Positions 12,041 through 23,436 of a stretch of DNA of 64,000 bases are shown here, in pieces; positions within the stretch are counted from its first letter, which is position 1, and every line of letters begins with the position of its first letter. The notes under the pieces were generated by a model. The model was not told the origin of the DNA. It worked only from the letters and a program-made list of their open reading frames with translations, and did no database searches. The stretch comes from Ctena decussata (taxonomy: Eukaryota; Mollusca; Bivalvia; Lucinida; Lucinidae). Location: contig OZ022512.1 in NCBI GenBank assembly GCA_963989385.1, forward strand, positions 25,875,899-25,939,898, read 5' to 3'. A program made the translations under genes and the position numbers.

Positions 12041-12440
12041 AAAACGTTGGAACAAAATTGTATCATTATAATTTAACATACGGGTTCATACATGGTGTGT
12101 TTTCGAACGACATAAACTCTGACCAGACTTCCCGAATGCTGTTCACATACGCGTTCAGCACCATTTTTGTGGTATAGCAAAACTTTTTTTGAACACTATA
12201 CATAAAACGTTGAAACATCGTCGTATCATCACCATGACTGTAAGGGTCCATGCATGGTGTGTGTCTAAAAAATCAGCCTTGTCCTAGCCTTTGCTGTTCG
12301 CATGTGCTTTCAGCACTCTTTTTGCGTGTAGCAACTCGTATCTTCGGGATCATTATACATAAAGTATTGGAACAACGTTGCATCGTCATCATGACGCAGT
12401 ACGGACGTTATTTTTGTCTTAGGGTGCAAATGTATGACAC
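12041..12440 (+). repeat. Diverged tandem repeat, ~160-bp unit
   Basis: The motif AAAACGTTGGAACA recurs at 12041, about 12204 and about 12361. Each is followed by a TATCATxAT block, a CATGCATGGTGTGT block and a TTCAGCACxxTTTTTG block. About 2.5 units are present; non-coding. Confidence 0.75.
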
Positions 12441-12920
12441 GATTTTACGGCCCTTTCAACAGTATTTCAGTCATATCTGGCCAATGGAATGAAGCCCTGT
12501 TCACGGTTCGAAATAATTCCGGATTCCAACTTGGGCCGATAGCTTAGCAGGTGAGTGATTAAACCCGTTGAGCTACTGGGGCTCCACGTATTAACGTGTT
12601 TTGAGTGTAATATACCCACTGTGTATCGCAAGATATATAGAGGATATTTACTTTTTGAGGTGAATATCAAATATATTTCATCGATTGCGCTGAAAATATT
12701 CGCAATTTCACGAGATTGTTGCACGAGTGAAATTGCTGATACTTTCAATACATGAAAATTTTTGGTATTTACCAAAAGAAAAAAAAAGAGAGAAAATTTT
12801 CTTTTTTCTGTTTAGGAGAATAACGGAAAACAAACCTCTTTAAAAATAACTTTTTTCCAAACTTGTAAAGCTTTCAAAATTTGCGTTTTCCGCAGTAGGC
12901 CTGTTATCACTTCATAATTA
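12441..12920. other. Unassigned DNA
   Basis: No coding or repeat signal beyond short A-rich runs. Confidence 0.4.
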
Positions 12921-12921
12921 T

Positions 12922-12946
12922 GCTCTCTCTCTTCTCTCTCTCTCTG

Positions 12947-12996
<50 letters not shown>
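12922..12996. repeat. (TC)n/(CA)n compound microsatellite
   Basis: About 24 bp of TC repeats followed by about 48 bp of CA repeats. Confidence 0.95.
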
Positions 12997-13001
<5 letters not shown>

Positions 13002-13906
13002 TTTATATCGAAACATTCACATAATGTTGTTGTTTTTCTTTTCTTGTTTTTTTTAACAATACAATGAGTTAAACAAATGCCGGGGATGAAAAATAGCGGC
13101 CGCTGACTGAAAAGCTGCCTGCATACATAGAAGTATATCTGCATTTATTGTATAATTTATATGCAATAGTTTATGCACATTAATGCACATATATGAGTAT
13201 GTTTTAAGCCCTTCAAATGAGAGTTATTAGAGAACTATAAGAATAGTTCCAAACGATTCTTTTCAGCATGGCTTCTTTTTACTTAAATATGTGAGTGATA
13301 TGCACACAATGATGAGACTTTCATAAAATGATAATTTCAGCACAAAAAGAGCGCCTTTAATCTTTTCAACCTATACCTATTGCACTTGTAAAAACATCTT
13401 TAACACCTTTTCTATACCTGTACAAACAGTCAAATACAGAAACGCTACTTCCCCATATATTTAATTGTTCGCTTCGGTATTTCTAGTTCGTTTCGGTATT
13501 TCGGTACGTTTCGGTAAATACAGTTACCCCACCCGATCCAACCGAATGGATATCGAATCCGGTGCGTAAATTTACCGGAACGGGCCTAATTACCGTAACG
13601 GACCCATATTTTTTCCTATTTCTAGTTATTTATTTTTAGAAATTTCGCTACACCATGCATGTGCAAATTAATTCCAGGTGCTACCCATTACTTATAGATA
13701 GTCTCTTTCTGCTAAACTAGTAACACCCTGATTCCGTTTATCGACTTGACACATGTACTCGCACCTGTTTCCTATTGGTCATGATACTATGATATAAAAA
13801 ATCGTGATTTTTTTCATTCTTTCCAAGTCTTGGAAGAAGGATAAATAGGTGGGAGTTTAAAATCTTCGAGAGAAATTCAGTCTTAATGAGAAATAATGGT
13901 ATTATT
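12997..13906. other. Unassigned DNA with a dispersed repeat piece
   Basis: Mostly featureless. A 27-bp block around 13567-13593 containing TTTACCGGAACGGGCC recurs inverted at about 25867-25893, which points to a dispersed repeat. Confidence 0.45.
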
Positions 13907-14555
13907 GTCTCGCCTGCGAAGCAGAGGCGAGACATATGTATTGTTTTTCCGGTGTCGTTGTCGTCGTCGTCGGCGGCGTCATCGGCGGCGTAAACTTTTG
14001 TCGAGTTTTTGCGTTTAGGTCATTTTCTCAGAAACTATAAGGGCTAGAGCCATGAAACTTGGGTCATGCATACATCTGGAAGAGTACATCTGAAAGCCAT
14101 CATCAATGTTGAATCTTGACCTAGATTTTACGGTTGACTGACTTCGCATTTTTTGTCGAGTTTTTGCGTTTAGGTCATTTTCTCAGAAACTACAAGGGCT
14201 ATAGCCATAAAACTTGAAGCCATCATCTGTATTAAGTCTTGACCTAGATTTTACGGTTGACTGACTTCGCAATTTTTGTCAAGTTTTCGCGTTAAGGTCT
14301 GTTACTCAGAAACTATAAGGGCAAGAGCCATGAAACTTGGGCCATGCATTCATCTGGAAGAGAAGAACTCAAAGTCATCATCGATATTGAGTCTTTATCA
14401 ACATTTTACGGTTGGCTGACTTTGCAATTTTTTGCAAGTTTACGCGTTTAGTCTGTTTCTCAGAAACTGTAAGGGCTAGAGCCATGAAACTTGGTTCATT
14501 CATACATCTTTGCTGATTTAGCTCTGTTTTGTGACAAAGCGCCAGCAGGCGAGAC
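13907..14555. mobile_element. TIR element with internal ~120-158-bp tandem units
   Basis: The ends are GTCTCGCCTGC (13907) and its exact reverse complement (ending 14555). The left end also carries a hairpin (CGCCTGCGAAGCAGAGGCG). Inside, four units each contain a GAGTTTTTGCGTTTAGGTC-like box followed by TCTCAGAAACTATAAGGGC and GCCATGAAACTTGG. The design matches the elements at 27256-28334 and probably 54411-55360. There is no coding capacity, so it is non-autonomous. Confidence 0.8.
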
Positions 14556-14655
14556 ACCTCATTCCGCGGAATTCTTGTCTATCTATCTATCTCGTTACTG
14601 AGACGATCATTTTCTGATCATTACCTCAGGTGTGGTGGGTGGATAAATTTAGAAT

Positions 14656-15057
14656 TCAGCTCAAAGGAATAACAAACTTTCGGGGTGGGCCATTAAAACT
14701 ATTTACAAGAGGCAGATGAGAGGCACGCTTAAACACATGCCTCTGGACCGATGATCTAAACAAGTGCCTTAAACTCCTCAGCGGGTTTGGCAGAAACCGC
14801 CGAAGAGGGGAGACTATTCCAGGAACAGTCATAGGGAAGAATGAATTCGTCAGGGCATTACTATATGCAAGGTATCTAGTGTATTGTGCATCATGGGATG
14901 CCCTAGTTCTTCTCGTCTTTGGTGCTGGGGTCAAGTACTTCTCTTTCTCAAGGGACACTGTACCGGAGTGAATCTTGTAAAAGAAGGTTAAGGAGGACTG
15001 CTCCCGGCGAGCCTCCGGAGATGGCCACTCATTCATTATAGAATCGCATTTTTGCAC
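14656..15057 (-). pseudogene. LINE ORF2 C-terminal fragment (CR1/Jockey-like)
   Basis: The open frame of 133 codons matches the C-terminal region after the RT in many metazoan LINEs: a WPSPEARREQSSLTFFYKIHSG block, a TRRTRASHDAQY block, then an NSFFP motif. After NSFFP the expected WNSLP box lies in another frame, so the copy is frameshifted. It is a terminal fragment and cannot be mobile by itself. Confidence 0.75.
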
Positions 15058-15207
15058 GAGAGTTTATCTCTTATTGAACAGATTTTTATGTGATTTTTTT
15101 TGGCAAAAAATGAAGCAAATTTCTCAAAATCTCGCCCGAAAAATGTCCCTACTGCTTGTACAAAAAATTGAATGCTCTTTGAAGTTGTCTTTTATTATGG
15201 GGTCCGT

Positions 15208-15737
15208 TTTACTATTTATTCCCTAGTTATTGATATCCATAGTTCAAATTATGCATATCCATTATTCGAATTATTGATATCCATAAATCAGGGTGAATAT
15301 TGGATATCCATAATTCAAATCATAGAAATCTATAAATCGATTTATGAATATCTATAATTCGAAGTACATGCATGCATATCTATAAGTCTGGTCTTTTTGT
15401 TGATATTTATAATTCGAACAATGGCTGTCCATAAATCATGTCGAATTATCGATATCCGTAATTCGAATTATGGATATCTATAATTCGAATTATGGATATC
15501 TATAATTCGAATTATAGATATCTATAATTCTGTTAACTGATATCTATAATTCAGCATGATTTATGGATATCCATATTTCGATTGATGAGTAGCCATCATT
15601 CAAATGATAGATATCCATAATTCGAATTGTCGTTACCAACGAATAATAATGGATATCCATAAACAGTTATAGATTTCAAATATTCAAATAATATATATCG
15701 AATAATGGATATCATTATATAGGGAATAAATAGTAAA
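15208..15737. mobile_element. AT-rich palindromic element built of GATATCCATAATTCGAAT units
   Basis: Inverted ends TTTACTATTTATTCCCT (15208) and AGGGAATAAATAGTAAA (ending 15737) enclose many diverged copies of a self-complementary ~18-20-bp unit made of GGATATCC, CATAATTC and GAATTATG. The whole element can fold into extended hairpins. Non-coding. Confidence 0.75.
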
Positions 15738-15791
15738 GTTGCATGTATAGGGTGTCAGATTTTTTTTATTTATTTCCTATTTATTGATAAA

Positions 15792-17305
15792 GTGCATGCC
15801 ACACGAGGGGAAGGTTACCATAGGCGGTATAAATATTTTGCTGATGATATAGACGCTCTAGCTGAGGCAGATCAGGAACTAGAAGCCCTTGTTTACAGTT
15901 TCGACAAAATCTGCGCAAGGTATAAGATGGAGACCAGTGCGGAGAAGACCAAACCGATGACAAACAGCGCCAATGGCCAGAGGGAGTTCAGGGTACAGTC
16001 TACTAAATATTCATGAAGACTTGCCCCGCCTTTTTCGGGGAGAGCATTAGGTTTACATTGTAAGAGAGATGACGTCACCTTGCCAATCATGCATGTTAGA
16101 TTTTTTGCAGAAAAAAGACCAACGAATGGTAGTTACAAAAAGTTACATTTAATTGAGAAATGTTTTACCAGAAGGACATAGGGTACATTTTTGTAACTGA
16201 TCCCCAAGTAGAAAAATATGCTATTTTTTGGGGTACAAATTGATGGTTGCCACACTCAGTCCAGCCTAGCGGCTCAATGAGTTATGAAGGCAGTGGATGT
16301 TTTCATCTCAAACTGATAGGCTAGGATGACACTTAAAAGCAAGACAGGTTTGGAAAACTTTGTATGCTCCTTTACCCAGTTACCGGTGATCTTAATTGAT
16401 TTATAAACTATGTTTATATACCAGTAATTAAAAATCGTGAGTTAAAGAGGACTGACAGTTAGGGGAAGATTTGGACAGCTCAATACCAAAACTTTCGGTA
16501 TGGAAATCGCGGTGACGTAAACAAAATTTGGTGTCTACTTCGGAAATCACCGGCAACTGGTAAACACCGGTAACTGGGTCAATGAGCATATGTACAGTTT
16601 TGTAATGAAATAACCAGATGTTAACATTGACGGATATGGAAAATTAATAGTTCAATGCAGCCATCAAGGTAAAATGGCAGAAGCTTGGCACTTTAACAAG
16701 CTTCAAATACCATGGAGCAATTGCCTCAGATGATGGCTCTAAAATTAGGTTCTCTCATGGATTGCACAAGCCACTCCAGCTCTTACAAAACTGAAGCCAA
16801 TTTGGAGAGATAACAACATATCTCTTGGATCAAAGGTGAAAATTATGCGCTCCCTTGTCATTTTCATATTTCTGTGTGCCTGTGAATTGTGGACCCTGAC
16901 AGCAGAGTTAGAGAAAAAAACTCATGAGATGCTACCGAAGGTTTCTGAACATTTCGTACAAGGGCCATATAACCATGTACGAAATGTTCATAACCATTGA
17001 GGAAGTTCGTATAGAGATCCTAGCAGCCATTGGAGAGTATGATGAACTCCTGACCGTGGTCAAGAAACGGAAACTAAGGCCATGTCTCAAGGTTTTCTGG
17101 TTTAGCAAAGACGATTCTACAGGGCACAGTGAAAGGAAAAAGAAGAAGAGATAGACAGAAGAAGAGGTGGGAAGACAATATAAAAGAGTGAGCAGGAATG
17201 GACTTTTTCAGCTCATCTGGGCATCTGAAAACAGCACTAGGTGGAATTTCGAAGTGATCTATGGTGCCCCAAAGACCCTGTAAGGATAAGGGACATAATA
17301 GAATA
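15792..17305 (+). pseudogene. LINE RT fragment, second copy, interrupted
   Basis: Same family as 9175-10360. The first piece (about 15792-16002) carries the FADDIDALAE catalytic motif and EKTKPMTNSANG. The second piece (about 16669-17305) resumes with the following thumb and C-terminal region, including MRSLVIFIFLCACE and RCYRRFLNISYKGH, and ends in a short AATAG tail. Between them lies about 665 bp of unrelated DNA. Many stops and frame changes mark it as dead. Confidence 0.8.
16003..16668. repeat. Insertion inside LINE copy, with inverted repeat
   Basis: This DNA splits the LINE. It contains an inverted pair, TGCTCCTTTACCCAGTTACC at about 16363 and its counterpart ending near 16592, around about 180 bp, suggesting a small foldback element (about 16353-16596). 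I could not define the outer ends or a target duplication. Confidence 0.5.
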
Positions 17306-17311
17306 GAATGA

Positions 17312-17475
17312 ATTTATTGATATCCATAATTCGAAGTATGGATATCCATTATTCGAATTATTGATAATCATAAAATCAGCGTAAATATTGGATAGCCATA
17401 ATTCGAATAAATGATATCTACAAATCGATTCATGGATATCTATAATTCGAATTATGCATATCTATAATTCTATTA
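17312..17475. repeat. Partial second copy of the palindromic AT-rich element
   Basis: Matches 15225-15400 in the same orientation, starting TTATTGATATCCATA. It is only the left part of that element and sits just after the LINE tail. Confidence 0.7.
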
Positions 17476-17887
17476 TATTTATTGATAGCTACCAGCCAAC
17501 GATTTGTTTGCCGCCGAAGGCGGCAATCAACGAGTGTTGGTGGCTTTACGATATATGGCGTATTTCTGTTCTATTCTATTCTGTCACTGAATTTCCGGTC
17601 GGCGTTTTTTTCTTTCTTTGGAGAAACGAGACGCTGGCATTTTTATTGGACGAAAATAAATTCCTGAACTTCCGCCGCCACCTCCCTGGGAACACACGAA
17701 TGAATTCCAAAAAAAAAAAAATCCTATGATGGCCGTCTGAATTCGGCAACGCCGTACAGCTCGAAGAAAAAACAACCATTACCTTTTCATCGCGGCTTCT
17801 CGGCACCTGTTTATTTGTGCCAGTCATTATAACCCAAGGTCGCCAGCAGGCAGGTGCACACGTGATGAAGCTAGCAAGCTTTACAAC
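17476..17887. other. Unassigned DNA
   Basis: Contains a short GCCGCCGAAGGCGGC hairpin at about 17510-17524 and TTCTATTC repeats at 17570-17583. No gene was recognised; open frames on both strands look like chance. Confidence 0.4.
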
Positions 17888-19030
17888 TTTATAAAGTTTG
17901 ACTGCCAAGCTTTTACAGCAGGGGTATCGGTATCATAAACTTCGGAAAGTTTTTTCTGAATTTTATCGTAGACACTTTGAATTGGTTTCTAAATATAATA
18001 CAGGGTTAAGGTCACTTTTGCAACAAGGCCTATCGGAACCTGAATTTTATGGTGATTTAGTATATAAATTACGCAAAATCGTAGGGAAAACAGAATTTCC
18101 TGATCAATTTAAGAAAATTATCATGCAATTTATGACATAGATGTAATGCGACAGTCTGCATGCTTAGTGGTTAACCCAATCATGGTTGACAACTTTGCTG
18201 TCCTGTTAATTGCACTCCGGTGGGTCGGGGTTCAGACTCTATGATAGCCCCTACATAAAGCTATATATTAGTTGGTTGGGGCCGGATGTTTGTCTGTTTC
18301 TTGGCCCACCGGGGTTCAACTGGTGGCCTTCTTTTGCTCCAGTGTTCTAGTGGTGTTGCTGACGCCCCAGGGATCTCCAGGTGTCTCAACACGTTTTGGC
18401 TGTCGAGTCCTCATCCTTGCTTCATCACAGTCTTTTCTTGATTTTAATTGTTGACCGTGATGACTCTCTGATGAGTTAGGGGACCTCCATACGAACCGAG
18501 CTACCAACTAATTGTGTGCACACCGCGGCGGAGGGTGAGGGTGAAGGTTTGGGCCCAGTAAAACCGGTTTAACCCCCCCTCCCCCAGTAGTTATTAATGA
18601 CCGTCCCAATGCGGTACTTTCGTTGCGGTTGCATTTGTTTTATGTTCGGTGCTGTTTAATTTATTGATTTTTGATTTGATTTGATTTGTTGCTTAACGTC
18701 CACGGTAAACAGCTTAGGTCATGTTGGGACGGTCAGTTGTGTTCTCATTTTAACCCTTCTATAATAAAACTAGAAAATAGGTAAAAATAGTTGTAAAATG
18801 TTTTTCGTATAATTTGCTTAGTCTGTTGTATCCCTTCTGTTGGTCTAAATTATTTAGTTCAATAAAGATAGCTGAGTTGCCACCTATTTGGGAACGAGCT
18901 GCTGACTCGGCTTATCACTTGTAATTTATTGTTTGCTGGGATGTCTTTGTCAATCTTTCCCTTTGATGTTGGGGATAGGGTTTGGGATCTGACTCAGTCA
19001 GTTCCTGAAGTGTAGTTACTCTTTAAATTT
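17888..19030 (+). mobile_element. Penelope-like element, copy 2, 5'-truncated
   Basis: The RT C-terminal region (17898-18137, including TAKLLQQGYRYHKLRK and LSEPEFYGDLVYKLRKIVGK) and the whole 3' UTR match copy 1 on the opposite strand. A deletion of about 13 bp near 18125 shifts the frame before the normal stop. Similarity starts abruptly near 17888 and ends near 19030, the typical shape of a 5'-truncated retroposed copy. Confidence 0.85.
18664..18735 (-). repeat. SINE 3'-end piece inside PLE 3' UTR
   Basis: About 70 bp present here but absent from PLE copy 1. It is the reverse complement of the SINE 3' end (about 47076-47137), including CAACATGACCTAAGCTGT and the AATCAAATCAAA tail. Confidence 0.75.
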
Positions 19031-19639
19031 ATAGAAACGACAAAGGCTGACGGAGAAACGGAGGCTTTCTGCAAAACAGCTTATGACTTCCACTATCGGT
19101 TTCCCCTCAGTTATATAAATAATCTAGTAATCGATTAGTTGCAGCACCAATGTGACGTTGCATCTTTTATGTATGACGTCAAAACCAATACTGGTTGCGT
19201 TCGAGATCCTGCCAGTGTCACCATTGCATTGGCGCCAATGTCACTCTGAGTTTCACTATTGGCACCAATGGCTCTACTTCAAACTAGTATTGCCGACCAT
19301 TGACTGCCAATACTGCAGACAACTTAGGGCATGGGAAAAAATACCATGGCAGGAAATTTGCGTCATTCAACTTGGCAATTTATTGAACCCATCATAAACA
19401 CTCGAGTTGGCACAGGAGAATTTTTTCCCACAATAACGAAAGAGAATTAGAAAAAACTAAAATATTTTAAGCACAGAAAAATATTGGTTCTGCGATGGTG
19501 CCATAAACCAAAGAACTTTGGCTCTACCAAAGAACTGCCAGTGGTGACATTGGCAATTTTGCCAGTGGTGCCAACGGTTGCCAATGGCACATTGGCTGCC
19601 GATACTTTGCAGGGTTTTGCGGTTGCCAGTGGTACCATT
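19031..19639. repeat. Unassigned DNA with inverted TTGGCA/TGCCAA-rich segment
   Basis: Between about 19205 and 19640 the sequence is rich in CATTGGC, GCCAATG and GCCAGTGG words on both strands, with an inverted organisation (for example CCAATGTCAC near 19237 and GTGACATTGG near 19543). It may be a degraded foldback element. No gene was seen. Confidence 0.4.
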
Positions 19640-19642
19640 CTC

Positions 19643-19723
<81 letters not shown>

Positions 19724-19731
19724 TCAAAACA
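19640..19731. repeat. (TCTG)n/(TC)n microsatellite
   Basis: Alternating TCTG and TC runs over about 90 bp. Confidence 0.95.
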
Positions 19732-19856
19732 CCTGTCCACTATAATGTGTCTTGCCTAGGCCTCCTTTTTTTCATTCTCATTTCATTATCATTTATTTAA
19801 TATCTCGTGATACCAATGATACGAATGTGTTGTTCAGATGTACACCGAAAACGGTA

Positions 19857-19907
19857 AAATCAATCAATGAATCAATCAATCAGTCAGTAAATCAATCAAT
19901 CAATCAG

Positions 19908-19940
<33 letters not shown>
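19857..19940. repeat. (AATC)n microsatellite
   Basis: Near-continuous AATC repeats with a few CAGT interruptions. Confidence 0.95.
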
Positions 19941-19941
<1 letters not shown>

Positions 19942-20208
19942 CCATAACACATAAATGAACCGATGTCAAGATTGCTTTTGTTTTCTTTTTTGCACATTTC
20001 TTCATCTTCTCTATTAGACTGGTAATCCCATCTACCGACGAGAGGCACACAACTTCAAAACGATGCCGTATGTGCATCTCTGGGACACCACAATGGCAAA
20101 CTGACATTGAAACGAAGTCATTTCGACATTGTATGTCCACTGGGTTCTGGGTAGTGATTAGCGTCGCCTGAAATGGTGCCTTAAGCCATGTGAACACATC
20201 GAATACTC

Positions 20209-20213
20209 GAATC
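20209..20213. repeat. Target site duplication GAATC, left
   Basis: GAATC directly precedes the LTR at 20214 and recurs at 25217-25221 directly after the other LTR. Confidence 0.9.
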
Positions 20214-20418
20214 TGTTATGTTTGTGGGCTATGAGACACTCAGAAATAACTTAACACAATTTAACTATACTATTTGTGTATTGAAGACTGCTATTAAAGA
20301 ACTACAATGTTGTTACACAAGCTTATACTATGATACTGAGAGGTGGCTGATAAACCTTAGTAATGAAGAAGCTTCAGTCTGATAGACTAGCTACAACTCT
20401 TGATAACAATACTCTGCA
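20214..20418 (-). repeat. 3' LTR of Steamer-like element
   Basis: 205 bp, starting TG and ending CA on the plus strand (TGTTATGTTTGTGG to ACTCTGCA). Differs from the other LTR at three sites that I found. Confidence 0.92.
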
Positions 20419-20429
20419 TCTCCCTCTTT
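20419..20429 (-). other. Polypurine tract
   Basis: On the minus strand AAAGAGGGAGA lies directly upstream of the 3' LTR. This is the expected site for plus-strand DNA priming. Confidence 0.75.
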
Positions 20430-21034
20430 AAGTTCAAAATTTATAAATTTAAAAGATATATGTATATTTTATAAAATGCAGGTCAAAATATATCTGCTAA
20501 AGTTCTATATAATCTGGCTAGTCTACCAAAATGTTTCAATTATTTTTCTGATATAAATGTTCTCACACAGCTTCTGTTTACAAATCAGATTATCCATTAA
20601 GTATTTGTTTAACTGCGGTAAGATCCCGAAATCATCAGTTTTGATCAGATATACAAATGTAAATATCCATTTAGTAATTACTGTAAGAATGTATCTTTGC
20701 CATTAACTGAATGATAAGAGAGTACTATCATAATCATCCTAAAGCTATCTACTTCACTGTTTACAGAAAGATAACAACATAGCATTGAATTAACAGGTTT
20801 TGTACTTATTTTCCCAAACTTTCTCGATTTTAGAATAATTAAGAAAATAGAAATTTTCTGTGTTTGGCCCAAACAATAAAAATATACCTTTGTACATTTT
20901 AGGCAAACCTGAAAGTTATATGCTTTGTTGTAAAGACTTGTAAAGATTACGTATCTTTACCACAATAATTATTATATAGGGGATTATTGTGCCCCTGTAT
21001 AATCCAAATTTCGAATCACTTCATCACAAAATCA
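20430..21034 (-). other. 3' untranslated part of Steamer-like element
   Basis: Non-coding DNA between the integrase end and the 3' LTR. It includes a hairpin at about 20973-21002 with ATATAGGGG and CCCCTGTAT arms. Confidence 0.5.
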
Positions 21035-21745
21035 TCAATTTTTTTTTGGAATTTTCACTTCTCTACCGCTAGATGTAAACTTTCTTGCGGCATTTTGTGA
21101 ATCTGAATTTGAAGTGCTATTATCCAAAACTGAATTGTCACTTTGATTTTCCTCTTGACAGTCATAGAATATCTCTGGTTCTGGTATCCTATTCTCCGTC
21201 GTTTTCATCAGATGACGTCGGTTTAGGCGTAACCTTTGACCTTTGTCCGTATGCATGTTGTACGATCTCGGTGTGTCGGCTTTACTCTCTACCATGCCCG
21301 GTTCCCATGAGTTGTCGTTTCTAACTCGGATTTGGTCCCCTGGATTTAATTCTGGTAGTGGTTTTGCTCCACGGTCGTAGTATTGTTTTTGTATATGCTG
21401 CTTCTTTTTCAGCGCTCTTTGCACTCTTCTGTCGTCATGGCTTGGTCTTAGAAGAGACTCATTAACCGGTAGCTGGGTACGAGTCCTTCTACCCATCAGC
21501 ATTTGTGTAGGTGACATATCAATGTCATCAATTGGAGTGTTTCGAAACTCTAACAATGCTAAATATGGATCACTGTTGCTTTTCTTAGCCTTTTTCAACA
21601 GTGTTTTACATATTTGTACATTCTTTTCAATAAATCCCATGCTTTGTGAATATCTTGGAGAGGATGTCACATGTTTAAATCCATAGTTTTTAGCAAAGTC
21701 CTTGAACTCCATGCTTGAGTAAGCAGGACCATTGTCACTCTTCAA
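21035..21745 (-). pseudogene. pol: Steamer-like integrase, C-terminal part
   Basis: Encodes the second catalytic Asp (KSDNGPAYSS) and the Glu (GFIEKNVQICK) of the DDE core, then the C-terminal domain with DQIRVRNDNSWEPG and a hydrophilic tail rich in Ser, Asn and Asp. It is 236 codons in a different frame from the preceding integrase piece, so a frameshift lies between 21746 and 21790. The catalytic residues of this part are intact. Confidence 0.85.
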
Positions 21746-21789
21746 GATGACAGGAATTCCATACCTGGAAAAATTCTCTTTCAGGACAT

Positions 21790-22308
21790 TTATAACTGTT
21801 TTGCTTGAGCTGCTAGCAATTTCTTGACTTCGAAGAATTTTGAATAATAATCCGCTATGACAATGTATGTCTCTCTGTCAAGTTCAAACAAGTCCGTAGC
21901 ACATATTTCCCATGGCTTAGTTGGTACTTCATGCGGTATCATTGGTTCTTTTTGCTGCGCTCCTCTGGATTCATTGCATATTGCACATTGACTAATAATG
22001 TCTTTTATCTGTGCAGCCATTCCTGACCAAAAGAAAACATCTTTTAATCTGTTCATACACTTGTTTATACCTAGATGACTTTTCTGGTGTATCTGCTCAA
22101 TTACGGATTTTTGCATTGACTTAGGAATAATCACTTTTTCGCCTTTGAGCATTAATCCATCGAAATATGAAATTTCGTCTCTAAAGTTCCAATAGTGTGT
22201 GATACGTTGATTAAGCAGTTTCTTGTTTTCTGGCCATCCATTTAAGACTATGTCTTTGAGTATGGTTAATTCCATATCTTTGTGTGTTTCTTCTCTAAGC
22301 TCTGACAA
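21790..22308 (-). pseudogene. pol: Steamer-like integrase, N-terminal part
   Basis: Carries the HHCC zinc-binding region (IHQKSHLG, then CAICNESRG) and the first catalytic Asp (CATDLFEL). The frame ends after the catalytic-core start, and the rest lies in another frame at 21035-21745. Confidence 0.85.
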
Positions 22309-22400
22309 TTTTGCTTGAGAAACACGGAGAGTTTCTATGCTGAAAACACTATAGTCAGAATCACAGATGTAATCCTCATTTTTACTGATACATGCTCTAC

Positions 22401-22946
22401 TTAATGTGTCAGCAATATATAGTTCAGTACCTTTTTGTAGTTCACTCTGAGGTCATATTTCTGCACCTTTAACATCATTCTTTGAATTCTTGGCGGTGTT
22501 TGTGATAAAGGTTTCTTAAAAATACTTTCTAATGGACGATGATCGCTTTCTACATGTATGGGACCTTTGGCAAAAACGTATTCGTGAAACTTCGTTGCTC
22601 CGAATACAATCGCTGCCATTTCCTTTTCAATCTGCGCATAATTCTGCTCAGATTTATTGAGTGATCTAGATGCATATGCAACAGGGTGTCCATTTTGTAG
22701 AATACAAGCACCTAATGCATTCTTGGAACTATCCACTGACAACACTACATCTTCGTTTTCATCATAGTATTTTAAAACTGGCGCTGTAGTTATAGCCTTT
22801 TTCAGTTCTTTGAAACTTTCTTTTTGTGCGTTGTCCCAATGCCAAGCTACATCTTTTCCAAGAAGTTGTCGTAGTGGCTGATTTATTCCTGATAAGTTTG
22901 GAATAAATTTTCCTAGATAATTCACAGTTCCCATGAACCTTTGCAA
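22401..22946 (-). pseudogene. pol: Steamer-like RT thumb/RNase H part
   Basis: Includes the RT connection (RFMGTVNYLGKFIPNLS) and the RNase H domain (LSVDSSKNALGACILQ, then the YAQIEKEMAAIVF and VESDHRPLE blocks). A frameshift after KVQKYDLRVNYKK ends it early. Confidence 0.85.
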
Positions 22947-23049
22947 TTCTTTCTTATTTTGGGGTTCTGGAATTTCAAGAATAGCGCGAATCTTTTCTTC
23001 ACTAGGTTTCTGTATGTATTCTCTGCTCTTGAAGGAACTTTTTAAGATT

Positions 23050-23436
23050 TTAATTTAATCCATCTGGACCAAAAACATGTCCAACGTACGCTACTTCAGA
23101 CAGTCCTATTTTGCATTTAGCTTTATTCAACTTCATGTTAGCCTGTCTGATTCTCTCTAGAACAGCACAAAGTCTTTCATTATGCTCTTGTGTGTCCTTT
23201 CCCCAAACTAGAATATCGTCGGCAATTATTTCACAACCATCCTGATTTTCTAGAATCTGTGACACAGTTCTTTGGAAAACTTCACTTGACGATTTTATTC
23301 CAAAAGGCAACCTTAAGTACTTATATCTTCCAAATGGTGTATTAAATGTTGTGTACCTTTGACTGTCTTTTGTCAATTTGATTTGCCAATATCCGTTTGA
23401 CGCATCTAGAACACTGTAAACTTTTGCATTACTCAT
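23050..23436 (-). pseudogene. pol: Steamer-like RT palm part
   Basis: Contains YSVLDASNGYWQIKL, the LPFGIKSSSEVFQR motif and the catalytic IADDILVWG box. It overlaps the end of the upstream frame by a few bases in another frame, and a stop or frameshift at 23050 separates it from the thumb and RNase H. Confidence 0.85.
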
